Origin: Coriobacteriaceae bacterium
Lineage (GTDB): Bacteria > Actinomycetota > Coriobacteriia > Coriobacteriales > Eggerthellaceae
Assembly (NCBI GenBank): GCA_004555335.1
Contig: SFII01000008.1
Span: 1-27,868, forward strand
Reading direction: 5' to 3'
Length of the DNA: 27,868 nucleotides
Numbering within the stretch: position 1 is the first letter of the stretch; each line of letters starts with the position of its first letter. The translations under genes were made by a program, and so were the position numbers. This document shows, in pieces, positions 15,542 through 23,174 of this stretch. The notes below the pieces were generated by a model, which worked only from the letters and a program-made list of their open reading frames with translations, ran no database searches and was not told where the DNA came from.

Positions 15542-15691
15542 GATTGCCTCCTATCAGCATTCATTCCGAAGCATGGAAGCGGCAGGATAGGACCGCGGCC
15601 ATGCGTGACATCGTGCGTTTATTATTGCATTCGCGCACGTGAAACGCACCCCTGGTTTACAAGACGTTAGAAATTCGCAATAGGCGCCACA

Positions 15692-16615
15692 TTATTCGTA
15701 CTGGCCGACCAGGGCATCCAATACCGCGGGCATGGAAAGGCCGGCAGCCGCGCATGCTGCTTGGAATTCGCGGTCCTGCGCCATGGAAGGATGGGTCTGG
15801 ATACCCAGGATACGCGCCTGGCCGCCATCCCACGCCATATCGATCACGCCGTAGTCCCTCATCCCGAACGCCTGGTAGGCTTCCAGCGCGGCGCGCTCGA
15901 TTTCGAAGATGATCGCCTGGGCGTCGCTTTCGCTGGGAGACAGGGAATCCAGGCGCACCGGCGCGCTGAACCGGACGGCATCGCCTTCGCAACTCACCTC
16001 GACCAAGGGGAGCGTATAGGCATCCCAACCGCTCCCGAGCACGCAGGCCCTCAGCTCGACCCCTTCGACCCACTGGCGCACGACGGCTTCGGGACATACC
16101 TCCAAAGCCCCTTCGAGCGCGCTGCGCAGGGATTCCACATCGTCCGCCCGCTTGGCGGAACCTCCCCTTGCCGGCTTCACGCACAAGGGGAAGCCCAGCG
16201 CCCTATCGGCGATACGGTCGAGGAAGCCGTCAAGCCCCCACTGCATGAAAGCAGGACGGGAAATGCAGATTCCCGCAAGCCACGACGCCGTGATATCCGC
16301 GCCGAAGGACATACGGAAGGCATCCATCACGCCCGGGAGCAGGCTGCCGTCGTTGGCAAGCCGGCAGGCATGTTCGTCCGAACCCACGCAGACCGCATCG
16401 AAAAGCCCCGCCAGCACCCTGGCATCGCCGTCATACGAACGGCCGTCCTCGATGGCGTCGAACACCGCATCGGGGCTCCAGGTTGCCAGCTGCGACGCAG
16501 CATCGCCTTCCAGGGGAACGAGGCGGACATCGTGGCCGGCCTCCTTAAGGGCACTTGCCGCCGCCTCGGCACTCGAGCGAGAACCCTCGGAGCCTCCAAG
16601 CACTGCTACCTTCAT
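15692..16615 (-). CDS. Degenerate D-Ala-D-Ala ligase-like ATP-grasp protein
   Basis: A 307-residue protein with the D-alanine--D-alanine ligase plan: N-terminal MKVAVLGGSEGSRSS, the ATP-grasp lysine in LCVKPARGGS (144-153), QWVEGVELRACVLG, RDYGVIDM (253-260) and a closing AAGLSMPAVLDALVG. Where Ddl has LxEVNTxPG, with the metal ligands Glu and Asn, this protein has ILGIQTHPSM (269-278), so Glu is Gly271 and Asn is Gln273, and the substrate-binding PGMT is PSMA. It is therefore probably not a working Ddl; it may be inactive, regulatory or specific for another substrate. The start shares bases with the stop of the upstream HxxEH gene, indicating one operon. Confidence 0.8.
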   Translation of the reverse strand: MKVAVLGGSEGSRSSAEAAASALKEAGHDVRLVPLEGDAASQLATWSPDAVFDAIEDGRSYDGDARVLAGLFDAVCVGSDEHACRLANDGSLLPGVMDAFRMSFGADITASWLAGICISRPAFMQWGLDGFLDRIADRALGFPLCVKPARGGSAKRADDVESLRSALEGALEVCPEAVVRQWVEGVELRACVLGSGWDAYTLPLVEVSCEGDAVRFSAPVRLDSLSPSESDAQAIIFEIERAALEAYQAFGMRDYGVIDMAWDGGQARILGIQTHPSMAQDREFQAACAAAGLSMPAVLDALVGQYE

Positions 16616-17016
16616 TACGAGATCACCTCTTCTTCAAGGAAGCGGACCGCGCGCTTGAACGCGCGCAGCACCGCAAGGTCGTCTTTCATGGAAATCTGGA
16701 TGGTGGCGAAACCCGCCTCTCGATCGGTCCACCGGCTGGTCCCCTGGAAGGAATCCGAAGGGCCCGCCGCCTCTTCCACCAAAAAGTCGATGATGCAATG
16801 CTCGAGCAGATGCGGCATGGACGTGCATCCCATAACCGCACGGAAGCGGTTGCCCTTCGGGTTCACGCAGGCATGCTCCGGCAGGTTGGGACGCAGGGCG
16901 GCCGCCCTGGCGGCGATCGCGCCGTCGGTCAGGCGGAAACGCTCTTCCGGAAAGCAGACGTTGAAGACCATGCGGTCGGAAAGGACGCGGATCGCCCGGA
17001 CCTCAAGCAAAGACAT
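16615..17016 (-). CDS. Stand-alone HxxEH protein resembling the cyanophycin synthetase N-domain
   Basis: A 133-residue soluble protein. The segment SMPHLLEHCIIDFLVEEA (66-83), then FQGTSRWTDREAGFATIQIS (90-109) and AVLRAFKRAVRFLEEE, follows the pattern of the N-terminal domain of cyanophycin synthetase CphA (HxxEHxALEL, FGRTRxTxxPGxY, AxxAAxRL). His69-Glu72-His73 form HxxEH, the inverted zinc motif of M16 peptidases; the CphA N-domain can carry such a hydrolytic site. This assignment is by motif memory, not by search. It overlaps the ATP-grasp gene, so together they echo a split, truncated CphA. The start follows the upstream gene by 25 bases. Confidence 0.6.
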   Translation of the reverse strand: MSLLEVRAIRVLSDRMVFNVCFPEERFRLTDGAIAARAAALRPNLPEHACVNPKGNRFRAVMGCTSMPHLLEHCIIDFLVEEAAGPSDSFQGTSRWTDREAGFATIQISMKDDLAVLRAFKRAVRFLEEEVIS

Positions 17017-17041
17017 CGCCCTCTACCGGCTTTCGATCGCA

Positions 17042-18718
17042 CTAATAGTAGACGCCGTCGTCGGCAGCGGGGGGATAGTACGGGTTGTTGCCATACATGT
17101 CGTAATAGTAGTTGCCCGCAAGATCGTAATAGAGCATCTGCGAGGCGTCGTAGTAATAACGCGCTCCGGTTTCCTCGTCCACGTACGCGGCACCATCGTC
17201 GTATTCATCGGTTTCGCTACCATCTTCGCTGTCGGAAGACCCGTCTTCGTTTTCGGAGTCGCTATCCCCGTCTTCGGAATCGCCGCTGTCAGAAGATCCG
17301 CTTTGCTGCTTCTTCTTTTCGGCCTCTTTCCTTTCGGCTTCTTCCTTTTCCTCGGCAGTCTCGATCTTCGGGCGCTTGTAATCGAAGTAACCGTCCACCC
17401 AGGTACCGCCGCTCCAGATGTCCTCGTCCTCGCGGATTTCCTCGGTGTCCTTCGGTTCTGCCTTGGTGTCGTTCGACAGCTTGGAAAGCTTGCTCACTCC
17501 CTGGGGGACGTCCCTGTCCGCAAGCACCTTGTCTTCCTTCAGGTGCATCGCGACCAGCCAGTCGGTTTCCCCGGATTCGTCGATGATCAGGTAGTGCCTA
17601 TCGGGGCTGAACCTATACGCAGCGGTCATGGAGTCGTCGCCGAAGGAATAGGTGATGGTCTTATCGTGGGTGTCGAGGGTGTAGCCGTAGGATACGTTGT
17701 CGGCGATCTTGATCTTGTTCTCGGTGATGACCACGGTCCTTTCGGCGTTGGTCATCTTCCACTCTCCCTGGATATCCTGGGAATCGTCGTAGCGGTACCA
17801 GCGGTCCCATGCGAATGCGCCGCCCGCTGCGGCGACGGAAAGGACCACCAGGAGAACCGCGCAAATCGCGATCCGAAACGGCGTGAAGATACGCTTTCCC
17901 TTGCGGAGGACCTTTGCCTTCGCATCCTTGAAATGCGCGTACGGACGCTCGGAAGGGGACTTCTTGCCCTCGCGGACCACAACCCCGCCATCGCGCGTGC
18001 TCCCGTCCCGGGTGCCTTCGGCATCCTCCTTGGATTCCGGCGCCGCCTGCTTGCCGTCAGCGGTGGCGCCTTCGGCATCGGGGGCTTCGCCCTGCCCTTC
18101 GCTTGCAGCTTCCTCCTTGGCTGCTTTCTCTTGCCCGCCCTGCCCGGGATCTGCCTGGGCGGCCTTCTTGAGCTGCTCCAGCTCGGAGGATTCCACAACG
18201 CGCACCTTCACGAAGCCCATGGTCTTCAGGGCATCGGTGGGGATGACCACTTCGGGGATGAGCTGCTCGAGCATATTCGTGCGGGGGCCCCGCTTGGGCT
18301 TCGCCAGACGAGGGGGCCTTTGCCCCAGGGCGGTCGCAACCGAAGAGGTTCCCTTCGGGGGAAGGGTGGCGCTGCGCTCGTCGCGCGCAATCACTTCCGC
18401 CAGATCGGCGATTTCTTCCGCCTCGCCCTCGAACGGCTCGTCCGATTCGGAAGGGCAGGCAATATCCTGAACGGCATCGCCGGAAGCGGCGCCTTGCGCC
18501 CCGAGTGCGTCCTGCTGCCTGCCGGCTTCGCCGGCTGGGATCGCGGCGGGCTCTATCTCGCCGGTTTTCTCACAATGCAAGGCAGCCCCCGCATCGGCTG
18601 CAGGGGCTTCTTTGCTGCTATCAAGGGACGCGACCGGGCTTTCAGGTGCGTCGATACCGCCCGTGACGGCCTTGCCATCCGGGGTTTCGGCGTATTTCTT
18701 CCGATTATCCTGAGACAC
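17042..18718 (-). CDS. Membrane-anchored protein with lipocalin-like domain and acidic/Tyr-rich tail
   Basis: A 558-residue protein I do not recognise as a named family. Residues 1-280 are a low-complexity acidic/Ala-rich cytoplasmic region with a more ordered stretch near 148-185 (LEQLIPEVVIPTDALKTMGF) and a basic KVLRKGKRIF before the membrane. One helix (about 282-304) is followed by a beta-rich extracellular segment (about 315-395, QGEWKMTNAERTVVITENKI) that looks like a small lipocalin/DUF domain. Then come an acidic Lys/Glu linker, a Ser-Asp-Glu tract (472-505), and a Tyr-rich end (516-558, with YYYD twice and YYP). The start is GTG with AAGGA only 3 bases away, so the N-terminus is uncertain. 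It lies 117 bases after serS. Confidence 0.75.
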   Translation of the reverse strand: MSQDNRKKYAETPDGKAVTGGIDAPESPVASLDSSKEAPAADAGAALHCEKTGEIEPAAIPAGEAGRQQDALGAQGAASGDAVQDIACPSESDEPFEGEAEEIADLAEVIARDERSATLPPKGTSSVATALGQRPPRLAKPKRGPRTNMLEQLIPEVVIPTDALKTMGFVKVRVVESSELEQLKKAAQADPGQGGQEKAAKEEAASEGQGEAPDAEGATADGKQAAPESKEDAEGTRDGSTRDGGVVVREGKKSPSERPYAHFKDAKAKVLRKGKRIFTPFRIAICAVLLVVLSVAAAGGAFAWDRWYRYDDSQDIQGEWKMTNAERTVVITENKIKIADNVSYGYTLDTHDKTITYSFGDDSMTAAYRFSPDRHYLIIDESGETDWLVAMHLKEDKVLADRDVPQGVSKLSKLSNDTKAEPKDTEEIREDEDIWSGGTWVDGYFDYKRPKIETAEEKEEAERKEAEKKKQQSGSSDSGDSEDGDSDSENEDGSSDSEDGSETDEYDDGAAYVDEETGARYYYDASQMLYYDLAGNYYYDMYGNNPYYPPAADDGVYY

Positions 18719-18778
18719 TGTTCCTTGTTTTTCTTCCGACTCGATTACAGGGCGCGCAGGGCGCTGCCGCGCTATGAT

Positions 18779-18804
18779 GCGGCCGGCAAGAAGATGCCGG
18801 CCGC
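18779..18804 (-). terminator. Hairpin after serS
   Basis: A perfect 10-bp stem (GCGGCCGGCA / TGCCGGCCGC) with a 6-base loop lies about 30 bases past the serS stop. No T-run follows on the minus strand, so it may only partly terminate and allow read-through into the next gene. Confidence 0.5.
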
Positions 18805-18835
18805 GGATGCGCTTGCTTGGAAACGATGGGGCGCC

Positions 18836-20122
18836 TTATCGACGGGGCTCGATCACCTTGACGCCGCCCATATAGGGAACCAGGACGTCGGGAACGGTGA
18901 TGGTTCCGTCTTCGTTCTGGTAATTCTCGATGATTGCCGCCATGGTACGGCCCACGGCCAGACCCGAACCGTTCAGAGTATACAGGTAACGGGAACCCTT
19001 GAATTCCTTGGGGTCGCGATAGCGGATGTTCGCGCGGCGGGCCTGGAAATCGCCGCAGCAGCTGCAGGAGCTGATTTCCTTGTAGGCGTTGTAGCTGGGC
19101 AGCCACACTTCCAGGTCGTAGGTCTTGGCTGCGGAGAAGCCCATGTCGCCGGTGCACAGGGTGATGACGCGATAGGGCAGGTTCAGCTTCTGCAGGATCA
19201 GCTCCGCTTCCTCGGTCATGCTCTCCAGCTCGTCATAGGCCTGCTCGGGCTTGGCGAACTTGACCATTTCCACCTTGTCGAACTGATGCAGGCGAATCAG
19301 GCCGCGGGTGTCGCGGCCGGCGGAACCGGCTTCCTCGCGGAAGCAGTTGGTGAACGCGGTGTAACGCAGGGGCAGGTCGTCGCCGTCGATGACTTCGCCT
19401 GCATGCAGGTTGGTCATGGGAACCTCTGCGGTGGGAATGAGGTAATAGCCTTCATCCTTGGTCTTGAACAGGTCTTCCTCGAACTTGGGCAGCTGGCCGG
19501 TACCGGTCATGGTCTCGCGGTTGACCAGGGAGGGCAGCCACCATTCGGTGAAGCCGTTTTCGGTGTGGGTGTCGGCCATGAAGTTGATGATGGCGCGCTC
19601 GAGCCTTGCGCCCAGGCCGCCCAGGACCACGAAGCGGCTACCGGAAAGCTTGACGCCGCGCTCGGAATCGATGATTCCCAGATCGGCACCCAGCTCCCAA
19701 TGGGCCTTGCTCTCGAAATCGAAGGTGCGGGGGGTACCCCAACGGCGCACTTCCACATTCTCGTCTTCGTCGGCACCCACGGGAACGGACTCGTGGGGGA
19801 TGTTGGGAGTGCACATCATGATCTGGTGCAGGGCCTCTTCGGCTTCCTCGCGCCTTGCGCTGATGCCTTCCAGCTGCTCGTTGATCTGGCGGACCTGCTC
19901 CTTGGCCTGCTCGGCCTCTTCCTTCTTACCGTCCCTCATCATCGCGCCGATTTCCTTGGACAGGGAATTGCGCTGGGCCTGCAGCGCCTCCTCTTCGACG
20001 ATGGCGCTGCGACGGGCTTCGTCCAGTTCGGCGAAACGGTCGGCGTCCCAGGGGAAGTTGCGGTTCGCCATCGCGGTTGCGACGGCCTCCTGGTTTTCAC
20101 GGACGAAACGAATGTCCAGCAT
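18836..20122 (-). CDS. serS: Seryl-tRNA synthetase
   Basis: SerRS charges tRNA-Ser with serine. The 428-residue protein has the N-terminal long coiled-coil arm (about 30-100) that grips the tRNA, the TAE loop (231-233), class II motif 2 around CFREEAGSAGRDTRGL (260-275), and motif 3 GSGLAVGRTMAAIIENYQ (385-402). SSCSCCGDFQARR (351-363) is the usual substrate-side block. The ribosome binding site is AGGAGG. A TATACT element at 20213-20218 (minus) may be the -10. The 140-base upstream region is too short for a T-box leader and shows none. Confidence 0.98.
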   Translation of the reverse strand: MLDIRFVRENQEAVATAMANRNFPWDADRFAELDEARRSAIVEEEALQAQRNSLSKEIGAMMRDGKKEEAEQAKEQVRQINEQLEGISARREEAEEALHQIMMCTPNIPHESVPVGADEDENVEVRRWGTPRTFDFESKAHWELGADLGIIDSERGVKLSGSRFVVLGGLGARLERAIINFMADTHTENGFTEWWLPSLVNRETMTGTGQLPKFEEDLFKTKDEGYYLIPTAEVPMTNLHAGEVIDGDDLPLRYTAFTNCFREEAGSAGRDTRGLIRLHQFDKVEMVKFAKPEQAYDELESMTEEAELILQKLNLPYRVITLCTGDMGFSAAKTYDLEVWLPSYNAYKEISSCSCCGDFQARRANIRYRDPKEFKGSRYLYTLNGSGLAVGRTMAAIIENYQNEDGTITVPDVLVPYMGGVKVIEPRR

Positions 20123-20262
20123 TGGGAACCTCCTGCATTATCCTTCGATCGGGGCCGCGCAGGCGACCTGCCGATTGCTTCAAAGCTATTCCAACCTTGC
20201 ATTATCCGCGATAGTATACACTTCCGTAAACACTACCCAAGAAAACCACGGGAGAGGCACGT

Positions 20263-20445
20263 ATGGACCTGCAGGGCGCCTATCATTTCCTTTTCGAGAC
20301 CTTCCAGGGTATCGGCATATTGTTCCTCATCGCCATCGTGGTCTGCCTGATCGCATGCGTCGTCATGGAGCGCAGGACCCGCAAGCGCTTCAAGAACCAT
20401 GCGCCCGTGCAGGGCGACTGGGATTTCCCCGACGAAGACGAATAA
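20263..20445 (+). CDS. Small single-pass membrane protein (DUF6724-like)
   Basis: A 60-residue protein with a membrane helix at about 17-35 (GILFLIAIVVCLIACVVME), a basic MERRTRKRFKNH stop-transfer segment, and an acidic end. I recall small Coriobacteriia membrane proteins of the DUF6724 type with the same layout (helix, then ERRTR, then acidic DWDFxDDE), but cannot verify the match. The start is preceded by GGAGAGG. It diverges from serS and ends 18 bases from the convergent MocR gene with no terminator between. Confidence 0.7.
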   Translation: MDLQGAYHFLFETFQGIGILFLIAIVVCLIACVVMERRTRKRFKNHAPVQGDWDFPDEDE

Positions 20446-20463
20446 CCCCCGTAAAGCACCCGG

Positions 20464-21978
20464 TTAGGACGCGCCCGCTCCGGCCTTTGCGCCCTCCATT
20501 ATCGCGGCGGCAAGATCGTGCGCCGCCTCCTGCGCCTGCTCGATGCCCACGCTCGTCAGGTTGATCACGAAGCGGAGCGCATCCTGGGCATCCTGTGCAT
20601 CCCCATCCACCCGAAAGCCCTGCAGCGGGAGCACGGCTATCCCCTGTTCCCCGATTGCTTCCTGCACCGCTCGGGCCGTATCGCCCGCTTTGCACCCCTG
20701 CCCGGGCATGCGGTACTCCAAGATGAAGTGCAATCCCGAATCGAGCGCTGCAACCGAAAAACCCTCATAGGACCTGAAGGCGTCTACAAGCAGCGCCTGG
20801 ACCTTGCGATAATGGCCACGCAACCTGTTCACATGCCGCTCGTAAAGCCCTTCGCGCATGAAGCGCGCAAGGGCGAGCTGGTCGAGGGCGCTCACGGTGT
20901 TCGCGTAGAAGCCCAGCCTGTCCCGGAATTCCCGCGCGAGCTGCGCAGGCAGCACCATGTATCCGAAACGGAACGCCGGGCCCAAGCTGCGCGTGAAGGT
21001 GTTCGCGTAGATGACCCTCCCCGCCGAATCGATGCTCTGCAGGGCCGGGATGGGCCTGCCCGCAAGCCTGAACTCGCAGTCGTAATCGTCTTCGATGACG
21101 TAGCGCCCGGGGCGCTCGGAAGCCCAATCCAGCACCTCGCGGCGGCGCGCGGCGGACATGACCGTACCCGTGGGGTACTGATGCGAGGGCATGCAATGCA
21201 GCACCTGGGCGCCGCTTTCGCGCAGACGGTCCACCCTCACCCCCGAAGCGTCGAGGGGGATGTGGCGCACTGCCACGTCGTTCGCCTCGTAAATACTGGT
21301 CAGACGGGGGTATCCGGGATCTTCCACGGCGATGGCCCCGCTCCTGCCCAGCAGCTGCAAGAGCAGCTGGTAGAGCACCTGGGCGCCGGCACCCACCACT
21401 ACCTGGTCCGGATCGACCGTCATGCCCCGAAAGCCCTGCAGGTAGTCGGCGATCGCGGACCTGAGCTCGATGGACCCCTGCGCGCGGGATGCGTCGATCA
21501 GGCTCGCCTCGCTTTCGCGGCTGAGGACCTGCCGCATGGTCTTCGCCCATAGGCTGTACGGGAACACCCCCGCCACGGGACGCGCGCCGGTGAAGTCGTA
21601 GCGCACGGGATGCCCTTCGGGTTCGGCGGAAGCCCCGGGCGAATCATTCCCCTGCGCCCGCCGGGGCGCGCACCGCAAACCCGCATCTTGCCCCGACGCC
21701 CCGGCCCGGGCGTCTCCTTCAAGCACCCCGCCCAAGCCCAGATCCTGGGCGAAGTAGCCCCTGCGCTGCTGGGAGAACACGTATCCTTCGGCAATGAGCT
21801 GGGAATACGCCCCCTCCACGGTGATAAGGCTCACGCCTAGGTGGCGTGCGAGCACGCGCTTGGAAGGCAGTTTTTGCAAGGGCTTGATGGCACCCGACTC
21901 GATATCGGCGCGGATGGATTCATACAGGAATTCGTACAGGCTCTTGTCGCCGCGGCTGTTCAGATCGTATGTGAGCAT
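20464..21978 (-). CDS. MocR/PdxR-type regulator with PLP-site Lys replaced by Arg
   Basis: A 504-residue GntR-MocR protein: winged helix at about 14-80 (LPSKRVLARHLGVSLITVEGAY), a linker, then a fold type I aminotransferase domain. VVVGAGAQVLYQLLLQLL, EDPGYP, MPSHQYPTG (263-271) and EDDYDCEFR (296-304) are intact. The PLP-lysine block, normally FSK(S/T)L, reads FTRSLGPAFRFGY, so Arg330 (codon CGC) replaces the Schiff-base Lys. PdxR-type members sense PLP and control B6 genes; here the adjacent divergent gene is pyridoxal kinase. Loss of Lys means it may bind ligand non-covalently or act constitutively. Confidence 0.93.
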   Translation of the reverse strand: MLTYDLNSRGDKSLYEFLYESIRADIESGAIKPLQKLPSKRVLARHLGVSLITVEGAYSQLIAEGYVFSQQRRGYFAQDLGLGGVLEGDARAGASGQDAGLRCAPRRAQGNDSPGASAEPEGHPVRYDFTGARPVAGVFPYSLWAKTMRQVLSRESEASLIDASRAQGSIELRSAIADYLQGFRGMTVDPDQVVVGAGAQVLYQLLLQLLGRSGAIAVEDPGYPRLTSIYEANDVAVRHIPLDASGVRVDRLRESGAQVLHCMPSHQYPTGTVMSAARRREVLDWASERPGRYVIEDDYDCEFRLAGRPIPALQSIDSAGRVIYANTFTRSLGPAFRFGYMVLPAQLAREFRDRLGFYANTVSALDQLALARFMREGLYERHVNRLRGHYRKVQALLVDAFRSYEGFSVAALDSGLHFILEYRMPGQGCKAGDTARAVQEAIGEQGIAVLPLQGFRVDGDAQDAQDALRFVINLTSVGIEQAQEAAHDLAAAIMEGAKAGAGAS

Positions 21979-22005
21979 GAACGGAAGGCACCCCCAAAGC
22001 CCGGA

Positions 22006-22056
22006 TATCTGGACTTATCTTTTTTCCCGAATTTGGTCATACTAGCATGCCAGATA
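22006..22056. promoter_or_regulatory. Inverted repeat in the MocR-pdxY intergenic region
   Basis: TATCTGG (22006-22012) and CCAGATA (22050-22056) are perfect 7-bp inverted arms about 37 bases apart, flanking the presumed divergent promoters between MocR and the kinase gene. MocR regulators often bind separated half-sites between divergent genes. Assignment to this regulator is inference. Confidence 0.45.
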
Positions 22057-22117
22057 GCACCGTATCGTGAGAGCCCACGATGAATCTATCGCACCAGAAT
22101 ACAAGGAAAGAGGGACC

Positions 22118-22987
22118 ATGACCGCTTCAACCCCCTTGTTCGAGCGCAAAGGCGCATACATCCCCCGCATCGCCGCAGTCCACGACCTCTGCGGATACGG
22201 CAAATGCTCCCTGGGCGTCGCCATCCCCGTCCTGTCCGCAGGCGGAAACGACGTCTGCCCCGTACCGACCGGGCTATTCAGCAACCACACCGCCTTCCCC
22301 ACTTGGCATATGCATGACACCACCGAGATGCTCGACGGCTATCTGCAGGCATGGAAGGACGTGAACATTGATATCGATGCCGTTTACTCCGGCTTTCTGG
22401 GCGCACCCGAGCAGTGTGATAGCATCCGCCAGCTGTGGAACGACTACCCGAACGCCCTGCGCGTCGTCGACCCCGCGATGGCAGACCACGGCAAGGTCTA
22501 CCCCACCTACACCCCTGAGCTATGCCAGGCCATGGCCGGCCTCGCATCGGGCTGCGACGTGCTGACCCCCAATCTCACCGAAGCCGCCATCATCCTGGAC
22601 GAGGACTGGCATGGACAGAATATCTCCGAAGACGAGGCGAGGCGCATCATCGAAGCCCTGCTGGAAAAGGGCGCCAAGAACGTCATCCTGAAGGGGATCG
22701 ACCGCGGTGACGGGATCATCCGCAACTACGTCCAGGGCGAGCAGAACGAATTCGCGGAAACCCGCAACGAGCTCCTGCCCTACATGCTCCACGGAACCGG
22801 CGACCTGTACGCATCCTGCCTGCTCGCAGCCATCATGGCGGGTAAGACGCTGCTCGACGCCGCCCAGTTCGCAAGCGACTTCGTCGCCGAGGCCATGGTG
22901 CTCACCAACGAGCAGCCCGACTTCCGCAACCGCGGGGTCAGCTTCGAACCTCTCCTGGGAAAGATCGCGGGACTGCTTTCGGCATAG
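22118..22987 (+). CDS. pdxY: Pyridoxal/pyridoxamine kinase
   Basis: A 289-residue ribokinase-family kinase that phosphorylates pyridoxal or pyridoxamine in B6 salvage. Family signs are VHDLCGYGKCSLGVAIPVL (21-39), VDPAMADHG (117-125), LTPNLTEA (149-156) and the catalytic HGTGDLYAS (225-233) with Asp229. The start is ATG with AAAGAGGG before it; a longer frame from 22067 lacks a ribosome binding site. It diverges from the MocR regulator. Whether it prefers pyridoxal, pyridoxine or pyridoxamine cannot be read from sequence. The 187 bases after it hold hairpins at 23036-23065 and 23107-23128 and no gene. Confidence 0.95.
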   Translation: MTASTPLFERKGAYIPRIAAVHDLCGYGKCSLGVAIPVLSAGGNDVCPVPTGLFSNHTAFPTWHMHDTTEMLDGYLQAWKDVNIDIDAVYSGFLGAPEQCDSIRQLWNDYPNALRVVDPAMADHGKVYPTYTPELCQAMAGLASGCDVLTPNLTEAAIILDEDWHGQNISEDEARRIIEALLEKGAKNVILKGIDRGDGIIRNYVQGEQNEFAETRNELLPYMLHGTGDLYASCLLAAIMAGKTLLDAAQFASDFVAEAMVLTNEQPDFRNRGVSFEPLLGKIAGLLSA

Positions 22988-23106
22988 GAGCACGAAGGCG
23001 AAGCCCCGCAGGGGAAACGATAAGGATATCCCATCGATGGGCGTCGGCGCAGGTCGGCGCCCATCTTGCATTCGGGAAGATGCAAAGGCCCGAACGGCGC
23101 GGCAGG

Positions 23107-23128
23107 CGCCGTATGCCGCCATACGGCG
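23107..23128. terminator. Hairpin between pdxY and the kinase gene
   Basis: A perfect 9-bp stem (CGCCGTATG / CATACGGCG) with a CCGC loop lies between two convergent genes. No T-run follows on either strand, so its role in termination is uncertain. A second hairpin (GATGGGCG / CGCCCATC) lies at 23036-23065. Confidence 0.4.
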
Positions 23129-23174
23129 AAAGCGCGCAGGGAACGGGTGCGGGAACGTTGCCCGAACGGCGCGA

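Noticed and set aside
20123..20262. Possible T-box leader upstream of serS
   Set aside because: Only about 140 bases are available, shared with a divergent gene, and I see no T-box core sequence or antiterminator.
15761..20350. A 1529-codon open frame on the plus strand across six minus-strand genes
   Set aside because: It runs antisense to well-identified genes (serS and others), has no family motifs, and is low-complexity; long antisense frames are common in high-G+C DNA with biased third positions.
23088..23173. Direct repeat of GCCCGAACGGCGCG (23088-23101 and 23160-23173)
   Set aside because: Only two 14-bp copies, G+C-rich, in an intergenic gap; no array or element structure around them.
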